This document shows positions 1-6,122 of a DNA stretch of 12,124 nt, piece after piece. The notes under the pieces were generated by a model. It was not told where the DNA came from and made no database searches. It worked only from the letters and a program-made list of their open reading frames with translations. Every line of letters starts with the position of its first letter. Within the stretch, counting starts at the first letter, position 1. Position numbers and translations under genes: made by a program. Source of the stretch: an uncultured Prevotella sp. (GTDB lineage Bacteria > Bacteroidota > Bacteroidia > Bacteroidales > Bacteroidaceae); assembly GCA_938028745.1 (NCBI GenBank), contig CALIZL010000010.1, positions 1 through 12,124 of the forward strand, written 5' to 3'.

Positions 1-94
1 AGAAATAGTGGCAATTTACCTATTTTATAAGCTACATTTTCGCTAGAATGGGGTGGCAAACAGACACCTATTTGTAAGATAAAAATAATTATTT

Positions 95-221
95 AAGTTT
101 TTGAGCTGGTGATTTTTTAAGTTCGTGAGGTCTTGAGTTGTGAATTTGCAAGTTGATGAATTACTGAGTTTATAAGTTGGTGAGTTTTCGAGTTAATGAG
201 TTTTCGAGTTGATGAGTTGAA
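95..221. repeat. Degenerate 8-bp-periodic tandem repeat (GAGTTnnT-like)
   Basis: About 16 consecutive units of 8 bp can be laid out, one of them 7 bp: GAGTTTAT, AAGTTGGT, GAGTTTTC, GAGTTAAT, GAGTTTTC, GAGTTGAT, GAGTTGAA and more degenerate ones to the left. The block lies in a gene-free region beyond the last cassette. An open frame on the minus strand across it (323-117) merely translates the repeat (LINSKTHQLINS) and is not credible as a gene. The role is unknown. Confidence 0.75.
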
Positions 222-292
222 ATATTCGGTAGTTGTTGGAGTTTCGTGCGTTTTATAAAGCAGTGGGGTGATTGGTCCTACACTTAGTATAT

Positions 293-343
293 GAGAGGAG
301 TGTTTATCTTGTGTTGGCATCACAAAGATAACAAGCTCCTCTC
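293..343. repeat. Imperfect inverted repeat, arms about 21-23 bp
   Basis: The left arm GAGAGGAGTGTTTATCTTGTG (293-313) pairs, with small gaps, with CACAAAGATAACAAGCTCCTCTC (321-343) around a 7-base loop TTGGCAT. It sits 116 bp beyond the stop of the last gene of the array. It could act as a transcript-end hairpin for the array or be a small mobile-element relic. No T-run follows on the minus strand. Confidence 0.55.
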
Positions 344-458
344 AATTTATAGGAATAAAAGTCAAGACTGCTTCACTATGAACGAATAGTATGAAATAAA
401 ACAGAACAAATGTAATTCTCATACTTCCACATCTTAAATAGTAATATTCTCTTGACTT

Positions 459-788
459 TTACTTCATTTCCCGATACCCATTTTCCCATTCTTTTGTGTC
501 GGAATAGTATGTCTTATTATAATCTATGGACATCATAAATGAAACAGTATAACTTGTATCATTTCTTACATCATAATAAAGTGCATTGGCATTCTCTTCT
601 TCTAGAATACCTATCTCATTTAAATCTTTGGGTAAGCGGTGATTTTTCTTTCTAAAAAGCTCTATTTTTTCTACGATATCTTCTCCCTTTTGAATTAAGT
701 CTTTCTCCCTTTTATTTTTTATAAAGAAGAACAAAAGCATAGTTAGTATAACAACACTAACGATTATATATGTTTTTTTTACAGCCAT
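459..788 (-). CDS. Embedded membrane-anchored immunity protein with pseudopilin-like domain
   Basis: Starting at ATG 788-786 inside the fused frame, this would be a 109-residue protein: MAVKKTYIIVSVVILTMLLF is a basic start plus one membrane helix, followed by a charged helix (EDIVEKIELFRKKNHRLPKD), then LNEIG and short strands (ANALYYDVRNDTSYTVSF, NKTYYSDTKEW). A hydrophobic N-helix, a polar helix with an N/H-x-x-P turn and a small sheet is the layout of minor pseudopilin (GspG-like) folds, and I have seen similar exported immunity candidates in RHS loci. Internal initiation here would give immunity independently of the toxin. Here the upstream toxin frame has no stop before it. Confidence 0.6.
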   Translation of the reverse strand: MAVKKTYIIVSVVILTMLLFFFIKNKREKDLIQKGEDIVEKIELFRKKNHRLPKDLNEIGILEEENANALYYDVRNDTSYTVSFMMSIDYNKTYYSDTKEWENGYREMK

Positions 789-2000
789 GACTATGGATTT
801 TTTTTTCGTGAATACAGGAGTGGTTGTTCTATTTGTTCTTGAAGGTTTTTTATTGGGCTCTTTCGAGGGTAGAATCTGATAATTTGGTGAATTCTGAGGG
901 TCTGTCGCTCCTAATCCCTCCAAATAGTTATATAATTGTTCACCGAGGGAGAGTTTACTATCAGGATTAAAATAATTTGCACCAAACTCTGCACCAAATT
1001 TATCACTTGGCAAATCTTCATAACTGTATGCTGAGTGTTTTGCAACAATTTCATCTGTTTTTTCTTGAAAATATCCAGCTTGTACAGCCTCACCAACAGG
1101 CTCCTGTAATGAGCGTTTCAGTATCTCCCTTTGCGTTTCTATTGGTAAGAATGCCATTCCCCAAGTATCTTCAAGCTGTTTCTTGGCCTCTTGTTTTTGT
1201 ATTTTATATTGATAAGCTTTGCCTGCATAAAACATAAAATGGGCCATGTCGAGCCAACCAGCCTTTGTTGTATAAATATATTTATCTCGATAATTATTTA
1301 TTTTACCTGTATTTGCGGGTAACGGTCTTGGGAAATGGAATTCCATCTTTCCAAATCCCAACATTGCATCATGAGCAGCTTTTCCATGTTTTGTTCCTGA
1401 TTTTGTTCCTGTTGTATTTAATTTGTTCACAAACCCTTGTGCTGTACCTGCTTGTGGCTTTATCGGTTCCTTTCCATCTGGGTCAATTATCTTAACAGGA
1501 TTATTAAATGTATAACAATAGCTATAAATGCTTGGATATTTCTCCGCCAGTGGGTCCACCCCATACCACAAACCCGTCCTTGGGTTCATGTATCTCGCGC
1601 CATAATAATACAGTCCTGTCTCCTCGTCGAATTCCTTGCCGTTGAACTTATACGGCATTTCCTCGCTACTGCTGTGTTCGTCCACGAGTAGTTCGCCATA
1701 AGGCAGGTAGGCATCGAACTGGGCGACGTTGGCCTTGGCGTCGGTGATGTAGGATGTAGAGCCGAGGTGGTCGGTGTGATAGAAGAAAATGTCCTCGTGG
1801 TGGGCGGTGCCGGCAGGCACATAGCCGTAACCCGGCTGCACGTCGTCGGGGTCTTCGGCCTTGTCCCACTGCACGGGCGGACCAGGGGGCGTGCCGGGCA
1901 CGGCGTTGCGCTTGGGGCAGCGTGCGTGCCGAGAGAGCGGTGCTCGAAACGTACGGTGTGGGGCTTGCCTGCTGCTAGAAACTATATTCCTATTTAGCAC
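459..2000 (-). CDS. RHS core fragment plus toxin, fused in frame to its immunity protein
   Basis: The 513-residue ORF from GTG 2000 begins with about 28 junk residues. The bases there read sensibly only in another frame (KPHTVRFEHRSLGTHA), so the 5' side is a chimeric junction, and true RHS starts at PKRNAVPG (29). The RHS core is at 75-176 (HTDHLGST, DPDG). The toxin domain spans about 177-400. It includes KAGWLDMAHFMFYAGKAY, a helix with EAVQAGYF, SAYSYEDLPSDKFGAEFGAN and a Pro/Thr-rich end (SRTNRTTTPVF). I have an impression of this arrangement from other Bacteroidetes RHS proteins but cannot name an enzyme activity. At residue 399 an A9 tract joins it to an embedded membrane protein (start Met405). 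With eight A's the toxin would stop at KKNP and the immunity ATG would follow 2 bp later. Confidence 0.7.
   Translation of the reverse strand: MLNRNIVSSSRQAPHRTFRAPLSRHARCPKRNAVPGTPPGPPVQWDKAEDPDDVQPGYGYVPAGTAHHEDIFFYHTDHLGSTSYITDAKANVAQFDAYLPYGELLVDEHSSSEEMPYKFNGKEFDEETGLYYYGARYMNPRTGLWYGVDPLAEKYPSIYSYCYTFNNPVKIIDPDGKEPIKPQAGTAQGFVNKLNTTGTKSGTKHGKAAHDAMLGFGKMEFHFPRPLPANTGKINNYRDKYIYTTKAGWLDMAHFMFYAGKAYQYKIQKQEAKKQLEDTWGMAFLPIETQREILKRSLQEPVGEAVQAGYFQEKTDEIVAKHSAYSYEDLPSDKFGAEFGANYFNPDSKLSLGEQLYNYLEGLGATDPQNSPNYQILPSKEPNKKPSRTNRTTTPVFTKKKSIVMAVKKTYIIVSVVILTMLLFFFIKNKREKDLIQKGEDIVEKIELFRKKNHRLPKDLNEIGILEEENANALYYDVRNDTSYTVSFMMSIDYNKTYYSDTKEWENGYREMK
798..806 (-). other. A9 homopolymer at the toxin-immunity junction
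   Basis: Nine A residues on the coding (minus) strand lie at the codons for KKK, 10-18 bp before the immunity ATG. As read, the two genes are one frame. Loss of one A would create TAG at 793-791 and leave TC-ATG, the same two-base spacing as at 6929-6922. A second A8 run (773-780) lies in the first codons of the immunity gene. The tract could be slippage-prone in replication or transcription, or a sequencing error. Confidence 0.6.
1555..1916 (-). repeat. RHS core 3' end, copy 4
   Basis: This copy starts at the codons for PKRNAVPG, inside the stretch shared by copies 2 and 3, so its left breakpoint differs. It differs from them locally at GTAHHEDIFF and at GKEFDEETG. The right end is again at GVD. 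Confidence 0.8.
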
Positions 2001-2004
2001 ATTC

Positions 2005-2436
2005 CTAGTTCTTTATATGAAATATATTTGAATACTCAATATAGGACAGATCATTTAGTTTTCTACCGATATTGTATTTAAACCTATATACGTTTTCACA
2101 TTTTTTCTTATACTTGACACCCTTAATTTCCCACTCTTCTTTCCTATTCACCTCACACCCTTTTAATACGATAACATTTTGCACCTTATAAGTGTTTGGA
2201 ACATGGAAAATATCTTGGGTGAATATAAACCACTTACCATCTACTCTTTTTTCTAAAGATATAGATATATAAATATTCTCTTCACAGTTATTGCTGAAGT
2301 GAAAGGACACAGAACTACCTATGCCATATATTGTCTGCACTGAGTCTATTTTTAAACATTCCTTAATTGACTGGGCATTTAAGTGACATGTTGTGCTTTG
2401 CAACACAAACAATATCAAACATTTAATGATTCTCAT
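2005..2436 (-). CDS. Secreted immunity candidate for the L,D-transpeptidase-like toxin
   Basis: The longest frame begins at 2481, but its first 15 codons lie inside the toxin and are charged. The ATG at 2436 gives MRIIKCLILFVLQSTTCHLN and a signal-peptidase I site near NA-QS, so I prefer it (143 residues). The mature protein looks beta-sandwich-like (SVSFHFSNNCEENIYISISL, KWFIFTQDIF, EWEIKGVKYKKKCENVYRFK). This places it in the periplasm, where an L,D-transpeptidase-like toxin would meet peptidoglycan, which supports the pairing. The start overlaps the toxin stop by 14 bp. No family was recognised. The next RHS cassette begins after its stop. Confidence 0.6.
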   Translation of the reverse strand: MRIIKCLILFVLQSTTCHLNAQSIKECLKIDSVQTIYGIGSSVSFHFSNNCEENIYISISLEKRVDGKWFIFTQDIFHVPNTYKVQNVIVLKGCEVNRKEEWEIKGVKYKKKCENVYRFKYNIGRKLNDLSYIEYSNIFHIKN

Positions 2437-2745
2437 CTTTTTTCGTTCCTCCATTTGTTGAATGATTAGGGTTTTTCCCATAGTCTATTATTACATCAAT
2501 CCTTGTATTCCCTTCTTCTCGATAATCATTAAGTTTATCGAATAGACCCTTTTCTACTTCAGTGCATCCATGAGTATATCCTTTCTGAGAATCGTGGAAA
2601 TAGTAGGATTTATTATCTCTTTCCAAATCTTTATCCCCAGTAACAACATCCAGAACCCACGGTCTCGTGGAAGGCCAGGCTCTGTGGTGCTCTATTGAAG
2701 TACACGCCATCAAGGTTGCCGTGGCTCTTGACGATACGCTCGTCC
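2423..2745 (-). pseudogene. RHS scrap joined to truncated L,D-transpeptidase-like toxin tail
   Basis: Positions 2745-2662 encode an RHS piece (DERIVKSHGNLDGVYFNRAP, ending FHET) matching about 8528-8443 of the large copy. Past 2662 the sequence becomes the tail of a toxin, but in another frame, so RHS and toxin cannot be read together; the ORF from 2713 has a meaningless first 19 residues. The toxin part has YYFHDSQKGYTHGCTEVE and ends STNGGTKKDENH. T-H-G-C is the catalytic Cys motif of L,D-transpeptidase (YkuD-fold) enzymes, also used by peptidoglycan-targeting Tlde1-type effectors. I infer the remains of such a toxin; the upstream half of the fold is missing. The stop overlaps the next gene by 14 bp. 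Confidence 0.55.
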
Positions 2746-2994
2746 GCTTATGTTTTTATTCTCTTTTTTATATTGGACTACAAAGATAACAAACAATATG
2801 ATACTTAATACAAACCATACTAGATTTATTATTGTTGAAATATTGACTATTTCATATACTCGGTTTATAACAACCATATTATCTATTGTTTCTATCTCAT
2901 ATTTCAATGCTACATACTGACCGCAAATCGAAATACTATATATTACAAACCAAATGCCAAAAACGGCAGTATATATTAAAATTATTTTTTTCAT
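2710..2994 (-). CDS. Small two-helix membrane protein, 3' end replaced by RHS DNA
   Basis: This 94-residue ORF has two membrane helices (about residues 4-24 and 53-74). It begins 27 bp after the four-helix protein gene. Up to about residue 82 it is AT-rich and natural-looking. The last dozen codons (GRAYRQEPRQP) are RHS DNA read out of frame: the same bases in the correct frame give DERIVKSHGN. So the gene has lost its own 3' end at about 2746 and now ends in a foreign frame. It may be a second immunity protein for the same lost toxin, or part of another pair. Because only the tail is altered, some function could remain. Confidence 0.5.
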   Translation of the reverse strand: MKKIILIYTAVFGIWFVIYSISICGQYVALKYEIETIDNMVVINRVYEIVNISTIINLVWFVLSIILFVIFVVQYKKENKNISGRAYRQEPRQP

Positions 2995-3021
2995 ATTTAT
3001 TTATTATAATCTTGACTGCTA

Positions 3022-3588
3022 CTACATCATGTTATTTTCTTTCTCGCATAAAAGAAAATACGCTAATCTTCCTGTAAAATACAACAATACAAATTTAGCT
3101 ACTTTAATTCTATATCCTTTACGATGCAATGAGATTAATATCTTACCATAGACTAAGACATTCAATAAAGGAAATCGAGCACAAGATGTTAAGGTATTCC
3201 CATAATACCTCTCTGTTGTATCTCTATATGCTTCATTTCCTAAATAGAATAGAAGTAGATGTGTTGAGAACATACCAAATGAACTGTAAACAAGGAAATA
3301 TGTAATTTCTCTATATTGAATAATTAAAGCTGTTATTTTTTTTAACAACAAATGATGATCCATAATAAACACCAATACAAAATGGGATGTGAATTGAAAA
3401 AAAAGGATAAGAACACCATATTTGGTAATCACGTCCATCATTGAGGTTATGGAGCCAGCAATAACATAAGATTGTAACATCTTGAACAAAGTCAGTATGC
3501 CACAAATAGACAACAATACAATTGTCACAACGAAGACAATATAAAGTGCTGCTAGATATATTTTACTAAAAAGCATTTTTAACCACAT
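3022..3588 (-). CDS. Multi-pass inner-membrane immunity-type protein
   Basis: This 188-residue, strongly hydrophobic protein has about four predicted membrane helices (residues 9-35, 56-76, 95-117, 164-180) with basic loops (HRKGYRIK) between the third and fourth. The ATG overlaps the stop of the preceding toxin tail by 10 bp. Polytopic immunity proteins are well known for pore-forming colicins and bacteriocins, where they block the toxin inside the membrane, so the lost toxin may have been membrane-active. The toxin tail upstream ends in a hydrophobic glycine-containing stretch (VSAILGVEIGIDF), which is compatible with that. No sequence family was recognised. Confidence 0.6.
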   Translation of the reverse strand: MWLKMLFSKIYLAALYIVFVVTIVLLSICGILTLFKMLQSYVIAGSITSMMDVITKYGVLILFFQFTSHFVLVFIMDHHLLLKKITALIIQYREITYFLVYSSFGMFSTHLLLFYLGNEAYRDTTERYYGNTLTSCARFPLLNVLVYGKILISLHRKGYRIKVAKFVLLYFTGRLAYFLLCEKENNMM

Positions 3589-4037
3589 TCCATATTTTTT
3601 TTAAAATCTATTCCAATTTCAACACCTAAAATGGCACTAACTTTTACACCAGTTTTTGACCCAGATCTTGATTTAATATTCTTTGTCGTTTGTCTGGAAT
3701 AAGAACTGACGGCTCCTGTTATTCTGGTACTTTTCACTATTGGTGTTTTACTATACTTTGTAAAAGTCTGTTGATAAGCATCTTCAACCCCAATAATAGT
3801 TAAACCGTGGGAGTCGCCGTACTCATAGGCCAGCGCGTAGCTGCCCGCAACCGACCCCGAATCGGTGCGCTGCACCTTGGTGAGCGGTTCGCCCATCAGC
3901 CCGAAGCTCATGTCCATGGCGTAACCTATGCCACTGGCCTTCACCAGTCGGTTTAGCTCGTCGTAGGCGTAGGTGTGGCTGAACGCACCGCCCAGCGGTT
4001 TCTCCTCCTTTCCCTTGCCGACATCGGGACCGCCCAT
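3579..4037 (-). pseudogene. RHS repeat fragment joined directly to a short toxin tail (core missing)
   Basis: Residues 1-75 (MGGPDVGKGK to YALAYEYGD) match the first part of the large RHS segment at 8969. At position about 3812 the sequence switches to 77 unrelated residues (HGLTIIGVEDAYQQTF, later SRSGSKTGVKVSAILGVEIGIDF, ending KKNMECG). The whole RHS core, including HTDHLGST and DPDG, is absent. A normal RHS effector cuts off its tip at the core, so this product should not be processed. I treat it as an illegitimate junction, possibly through the short shared CCCACGG. It also lacks the three residues KAK found after the first Gly in the other copy. Its stop overlaps the next gene by 10 bp, as expected for a toxin/immunity pair. 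It is open throughout and could still be translated. Confidence 0.6.
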
Positions 4038-4052
4038 ACCATCCGTACGGCC
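3813..4052 (-). repeat. RHS repeat 5' segment, second copy of 8963-8712
   Basis: From GGCCGTACGG to the codons for YEYGD, this is near-identical to 8963-8712, apart from 9 bp (GKAKGIG versus GIG). Sequence on both outer sides is unrelated in the two copies, so the shared block has sharp ends. Confidence 0.75.
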
Positions 4053-4156
4053 AAGCCCTCCGAGTCTTTTCGGTTTCCGTCACTTTTACGAGCCTATAAC
4101 ACTGCAATACTTGAAATTGCTGATTATCGACCTTTTTCACTTACGTAATACTTTTA

Positions 4157-4615
4157 TTAAAACATCTTTGGCTTTCCACCTTTTTTTAACATGAGATTAA
4201 CTCTATCTCTAAACTCTTTATTTACTTCATATATCTTTCCATTATGATATAAATAGAACATTCCCCAATAGTATGAATCCCAAAATTGATCATTCAAAAA
4301 CACTATAACTTTTGCCCGAACGTCTATTTCGGGAAGTTTCTCTCCCTCTTTCACTTTCGTTTCTTTAAGAGATGATATTACATCCATAAATTCAACACAT
4401 TCAGCATGAGATACCACCATCACACTATCAAGTGAACCTTCAATCATCCCTTTATCAAAGAAATCTGGTGTAATGCTAATAATGGTGCTAAGGCAGGCGT
4501 TGGCATAAATAATCTTGAACTTCATATTACAAGCTTCCAAAGTATTAAAACCAAGTAGCCATATTCCAAACACCGCAATAAATTTAATACGATTCATGAT
4601 TCTTTTTGTTATCAT
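4157..4615 (-). CDS. Exported orphan immunity-type protein, paralogue of the previous gene
   Basis: There are 152 codons from the ATG at 4615. The ATG at 4597 (MNRIKFIAVFGIWLLGF) gives a more typical signal peptide and may be the real start. The signal ends near TLEAC, so cleavage by signal peptidase I or lipidation of that Cys are both possible. The mature part contains SITPDFFDKG, RAKVIVFLNDQF, a Trp/Tyr-rich strand and GKIYEVN, which line up with ITPSYFDKG, RGKIIFLYDDNQ and GKLYELS of the gene at 5153-4686. The two genes are 70 bp apart and co-directional. Immunity is inferred from the context of the array and the export signal. Confidence 0.55.
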   Translation of the reverse strand: MITKRIMNRIKFIAVFGIWLLGFNTLEACNMKFKIIYANACLSTIISITPDFFDKGMIEGSLDSVMVVSHAECVEFMDVISSLKETKVKEGEKLPEIDVRAKVIVFLNDQFWDSYYWGMFYLYHNGKIYEVNKEFRDRVNLMLKKGGKPKMF

Positions 4616-4685
4616 TTGTTGACTTTACATTCTTGGGGTAAGAAGCAGGTACAACTACTTCACTTAAAGCATAAAGGTTCTTTGG

Positions 4686-5153
4686 CTATTTTGAAATTTG
4701 TTTCTTTCTGTGTACTATCTGAAACACCTCGCTATTGGGCTTTCTGCTAATAATAATCCTATTCATTAGAAGCTTAAATTGATTGGACAATTCATATAGT
4801 TTTCCCATGTATAAAGCAAAGAAGACACTGAAGTACAAATCCTCCGTTTGGTTGTCATCATACAGGAAGATGATTTTTCCTCGTGTATCAGGAACTGTTT
4901 TGTATGAGGTAAATTCTTGTAATTCATTCACAGTCAGCATGAGTTCCTTGATCTTTTTTGTGTTTACAATGCTTATTGTATCACAAATACCACTTAATGC
5001 TCCCTTATCAAAGTATGAAGGGGTGATTCTGTAAATTGTAGTCATGTAGATATCAGTAAACACAATCTTTAGAGCCTTGACATTCTTTGTATGGCTCACG
5101 AAAATGACTGTAAACATCAAGACTGTCATTAAAATCTTACTTCTTACTATCAT
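4686..5153 (-). CDS. Exported orphan immunity-type protein, paralogue of the next gene
   Basis: This 155-residue protein starts with a signal peptide (MIVRSKILMTVLMFTVIFVS) and a plausible signal-peptidase I site near residues 26-28 (VKA). It shares with the next gene (4615-4157) the core pattern ITPxxFDKG, a K-I/V-I-x-F-L strand followed by D-D/N-Q, an aromatic-rich strand, a GK-L/I-YE motif and a final RK/GGKP-type tail, so the two are divergent duplicates. No toxin remnant lies directly upstream. I interpret both as stranded immunity genes accumulated in the array. The family is not known to me, and a stand-alone periplasmic role cannot be excluded. Confidence 0.55.
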   Translation of the reverse strand: MIVRSKILMTVLMFTVIFVSHTKNVKALKIVFTDIYMTTIYRITPSYFDKGALSGICDTISIVNTKKIKELMLTVNELQEFTSYKTVPDTRGKIIFLYDDNQTEDLYFSVFFALYMGKLYELSNQFKLLMNRIIISRKPNSEVFQIVHRKKQISK

Positions 5154-5212
5154 TGTGTCTTATTTTAGGCATTTTAGTCCTTTTAGCTTTATAATATATG
5201 CCCGTGAGAACA

Positions 5213-5229
5213 AGGCTCTACACGAGCCT
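5213..5229. other. Small hairpin between immunity genes
   Basis: AGGCTC, a five-base loop TACAC, then GAGCCT form a perfect 6-bp stem in the 106-bp gap after the stop at 5260. No T-run follows on the minus strand, so a rho-independent terminator is doubtful. The surrounding 60 bp are more GC-rich than the genes on both sides and may be an unrecognisable RHS leftover. Confidence 0.25.
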
Positions 5230-5259
5230 AAGCCGTGATACCGAGTCTACACGTTGTTT

Positions 5260-5826
5260 CTAGATGTCATGAACTTCCAAAATCCGTTTTCGAGAGAGGT
5301 CCAAGAGAATTGTCACATTGTCATACCTTTCTCTGTTATTCTCACCAGCTAAAGAAATGATACTTTTTCCTGGCGCTGGAGCATATGCTCCTAATATACC
5401 ATTATTTTCATAAATTATATAGAAATACTTATAAAGATTGACCAACACATAAGTTTTTCCATCCTTTCTATATGCAAGATACTGTCTAAAATATTCCTTT
5501 ATGTCTAAGAAAGGACACTTAGAACCTGATTTCTGCCACTTCTGTTTATCCCCAATGATGACCTTTATCATTCTTATCTCTCTGTCGGAAAGTTTATAGT
5601 ATTCTTTATCTTTGCCATAAAATGGTTTACCACTAGAATAATAGTATGCACAAGAAAACATTGGATCATCAAGCTGCTCCACCAAAACTTCCCTTGCATA
5701 TATTCTTACCTTCGTCATTGGTTCTCTTTTATGCAGATTGTCACTTGACTCTCCCGCTCTGCTTCCACAACCACTAATAAGGGCCATGACAATAAACAGT
5801 AATATACCTTTGATGATATTCTTCAT
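5260..5826 (-). CDS. Putative immunity lipoprotein of a decayed toxin
   Basis: This 188-residue protein has a clear lipoprotein signal: MKNIIKGILLFIVMALISG then Cys20 with a classical lipobox (LISGC). The mature protein is lysine- and tyrosine-rich, with segments such as VRIYAREVLVEQL, GKTYVLVNLYKYFYIIYENN and a Gly/Pro turn APAPGKS. I do not recognise a family. The ATG overlaps the stop of the toxin remnant at 6056-5823 by 4 bp, which makes it the immunity gene of that lost toxin. It appears intact although its toxin is not, consistent with selection for protection alone. Confidence 0.65.
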   Translation of the reverse strand: MKNIIKGILLFIVMALISGCGSRAGESSDNLHKREPMTKVRIYAREVLVEQLDDPMFSCAYYYSSGKPFYGKDKEYYKLSDREIRMIKVIIGDKQKWQKSGSKCPFLDIKEYFRQYLAYRKDGKTYVLVNLYKYFYIIYENNGILGAYAPAPGKSIISLAGENNRERYDNVTILLDLSRKRILEVHDI

Positions 5827-6056
5827 TTCTTTCCTTGTTTTTTAAAATTGAGTTTGTAATCAAAACCTTTTGTCCCTGGCCGTGCATTGTAATGATAAAG
5901 TATTGCCTTTCCATTTTTATCTTTAAGCGGTTTACCATTCATATACACATGCCATAGGCCATTGCGTTTATATTCATAATGCTTGCCATATACAAGTGAA
6001 TTAACCCATTCGCATTCTTTCTGGGTGGTGTACCCACTTAGTGCTTTAGCACGTAA
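5823..6056 (-). pseudogene. 3' remnant of a toxin domain (about 77 codons)
   Basis: An open frame with no start codon of its own runs from just after an in-frame TAG (6059-6057) to TGA at 5825-5823. It encodes a credible protein tail (ALSGYTTQKECEW, VYGKHYEYKRNGLWHVYMNG, ILYHYNARPGTKGFDY). The TGA overlaps the ATG of the next lipoprotein gene as ATGA, exactly as in the intact toxin/immunity pairs. Just upstream (about 6085-6120, different frames) lie a degenerate scrap resembling the RHS stretch for DERIVKSHG and a possible frameshifted piece reading SWDYPKYETVNSYVLKH. I interpret this as a toxin gene whose 5' part and RHS core were deleted while its immunity gene was kept. The toxin activity is not recognisable. 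The fragment is too short for automatic ORF calling because it lacks a start. Confidence 0.55.
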
Positions 6057-6122
6057 CTATTGACAGTTTCGTATTTTGGATAATCCCATGAGGTGCGACT
6101 CTTCGCTCATCCGCCCTCCATC

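Larger units (their letters stand above)
1..458. other. Gene-free region beyond the array
   Basis: I see no credible coding sequence on either strand. The region is AT-rich and holds the 8-bp-periodic repeat (95-221), the long inverted repeat (293-343), and an 11-bp inverted pair TAAAAGTCAAG (356-366) / CTTGACTTTTA (451-461), whose right arm covers the stop codon of the last gene. No RHS sequence is present, so the array seems to end at 459. Confidence 0.6.

Noticed and set aside
117..323. 68-residue minus-strand frame in the gene-free end
   Set aside because: Most of it translates the 8-bp-periodic repeat, and it has no features of a protein.
323..330. TATCTTTG on the minus strand, matching the Bacteroidetes -7 box TAnnTTTG
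   Set aside because: It lies in the inverted-repeat arm, no -33 TTTG is seen at the right distance, and no gene follows on the minus strand within the window.
356..461. 11-bp inverted pair TAAAAGTCAAG / CTTGACTTTTA
   Set aside because: It is perfect, but AT-rich and 84 bp apart, with one arm inside a stop codon. Chance is a sufficient explanation without genome copies.
977..1691. Plus-strand frames of 76-86 residues at 977-1237, 1265-1495 and 1437-1691
   Set aside because: They overlap the toxin and RHS coding sequence on the other strand and show only composition-driven hydrophobicity.
2437..2481. Upstream start (2481) for the secreted immunity protein
   Set aside because: It adds a charged 15-residue stretch before a normal signal peptide and deepens the overlap with the toxin; the ATG at 2436 is the better start.
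3823..4140. Minus-strand frame of 105 residues over the RHS fragment
   Set aside because: From about 4052 down it is the RHS repeat read in the wrong frame (Arg-rich). Only its first 29 codons are outside RHS, and nothing supports them as a gene.
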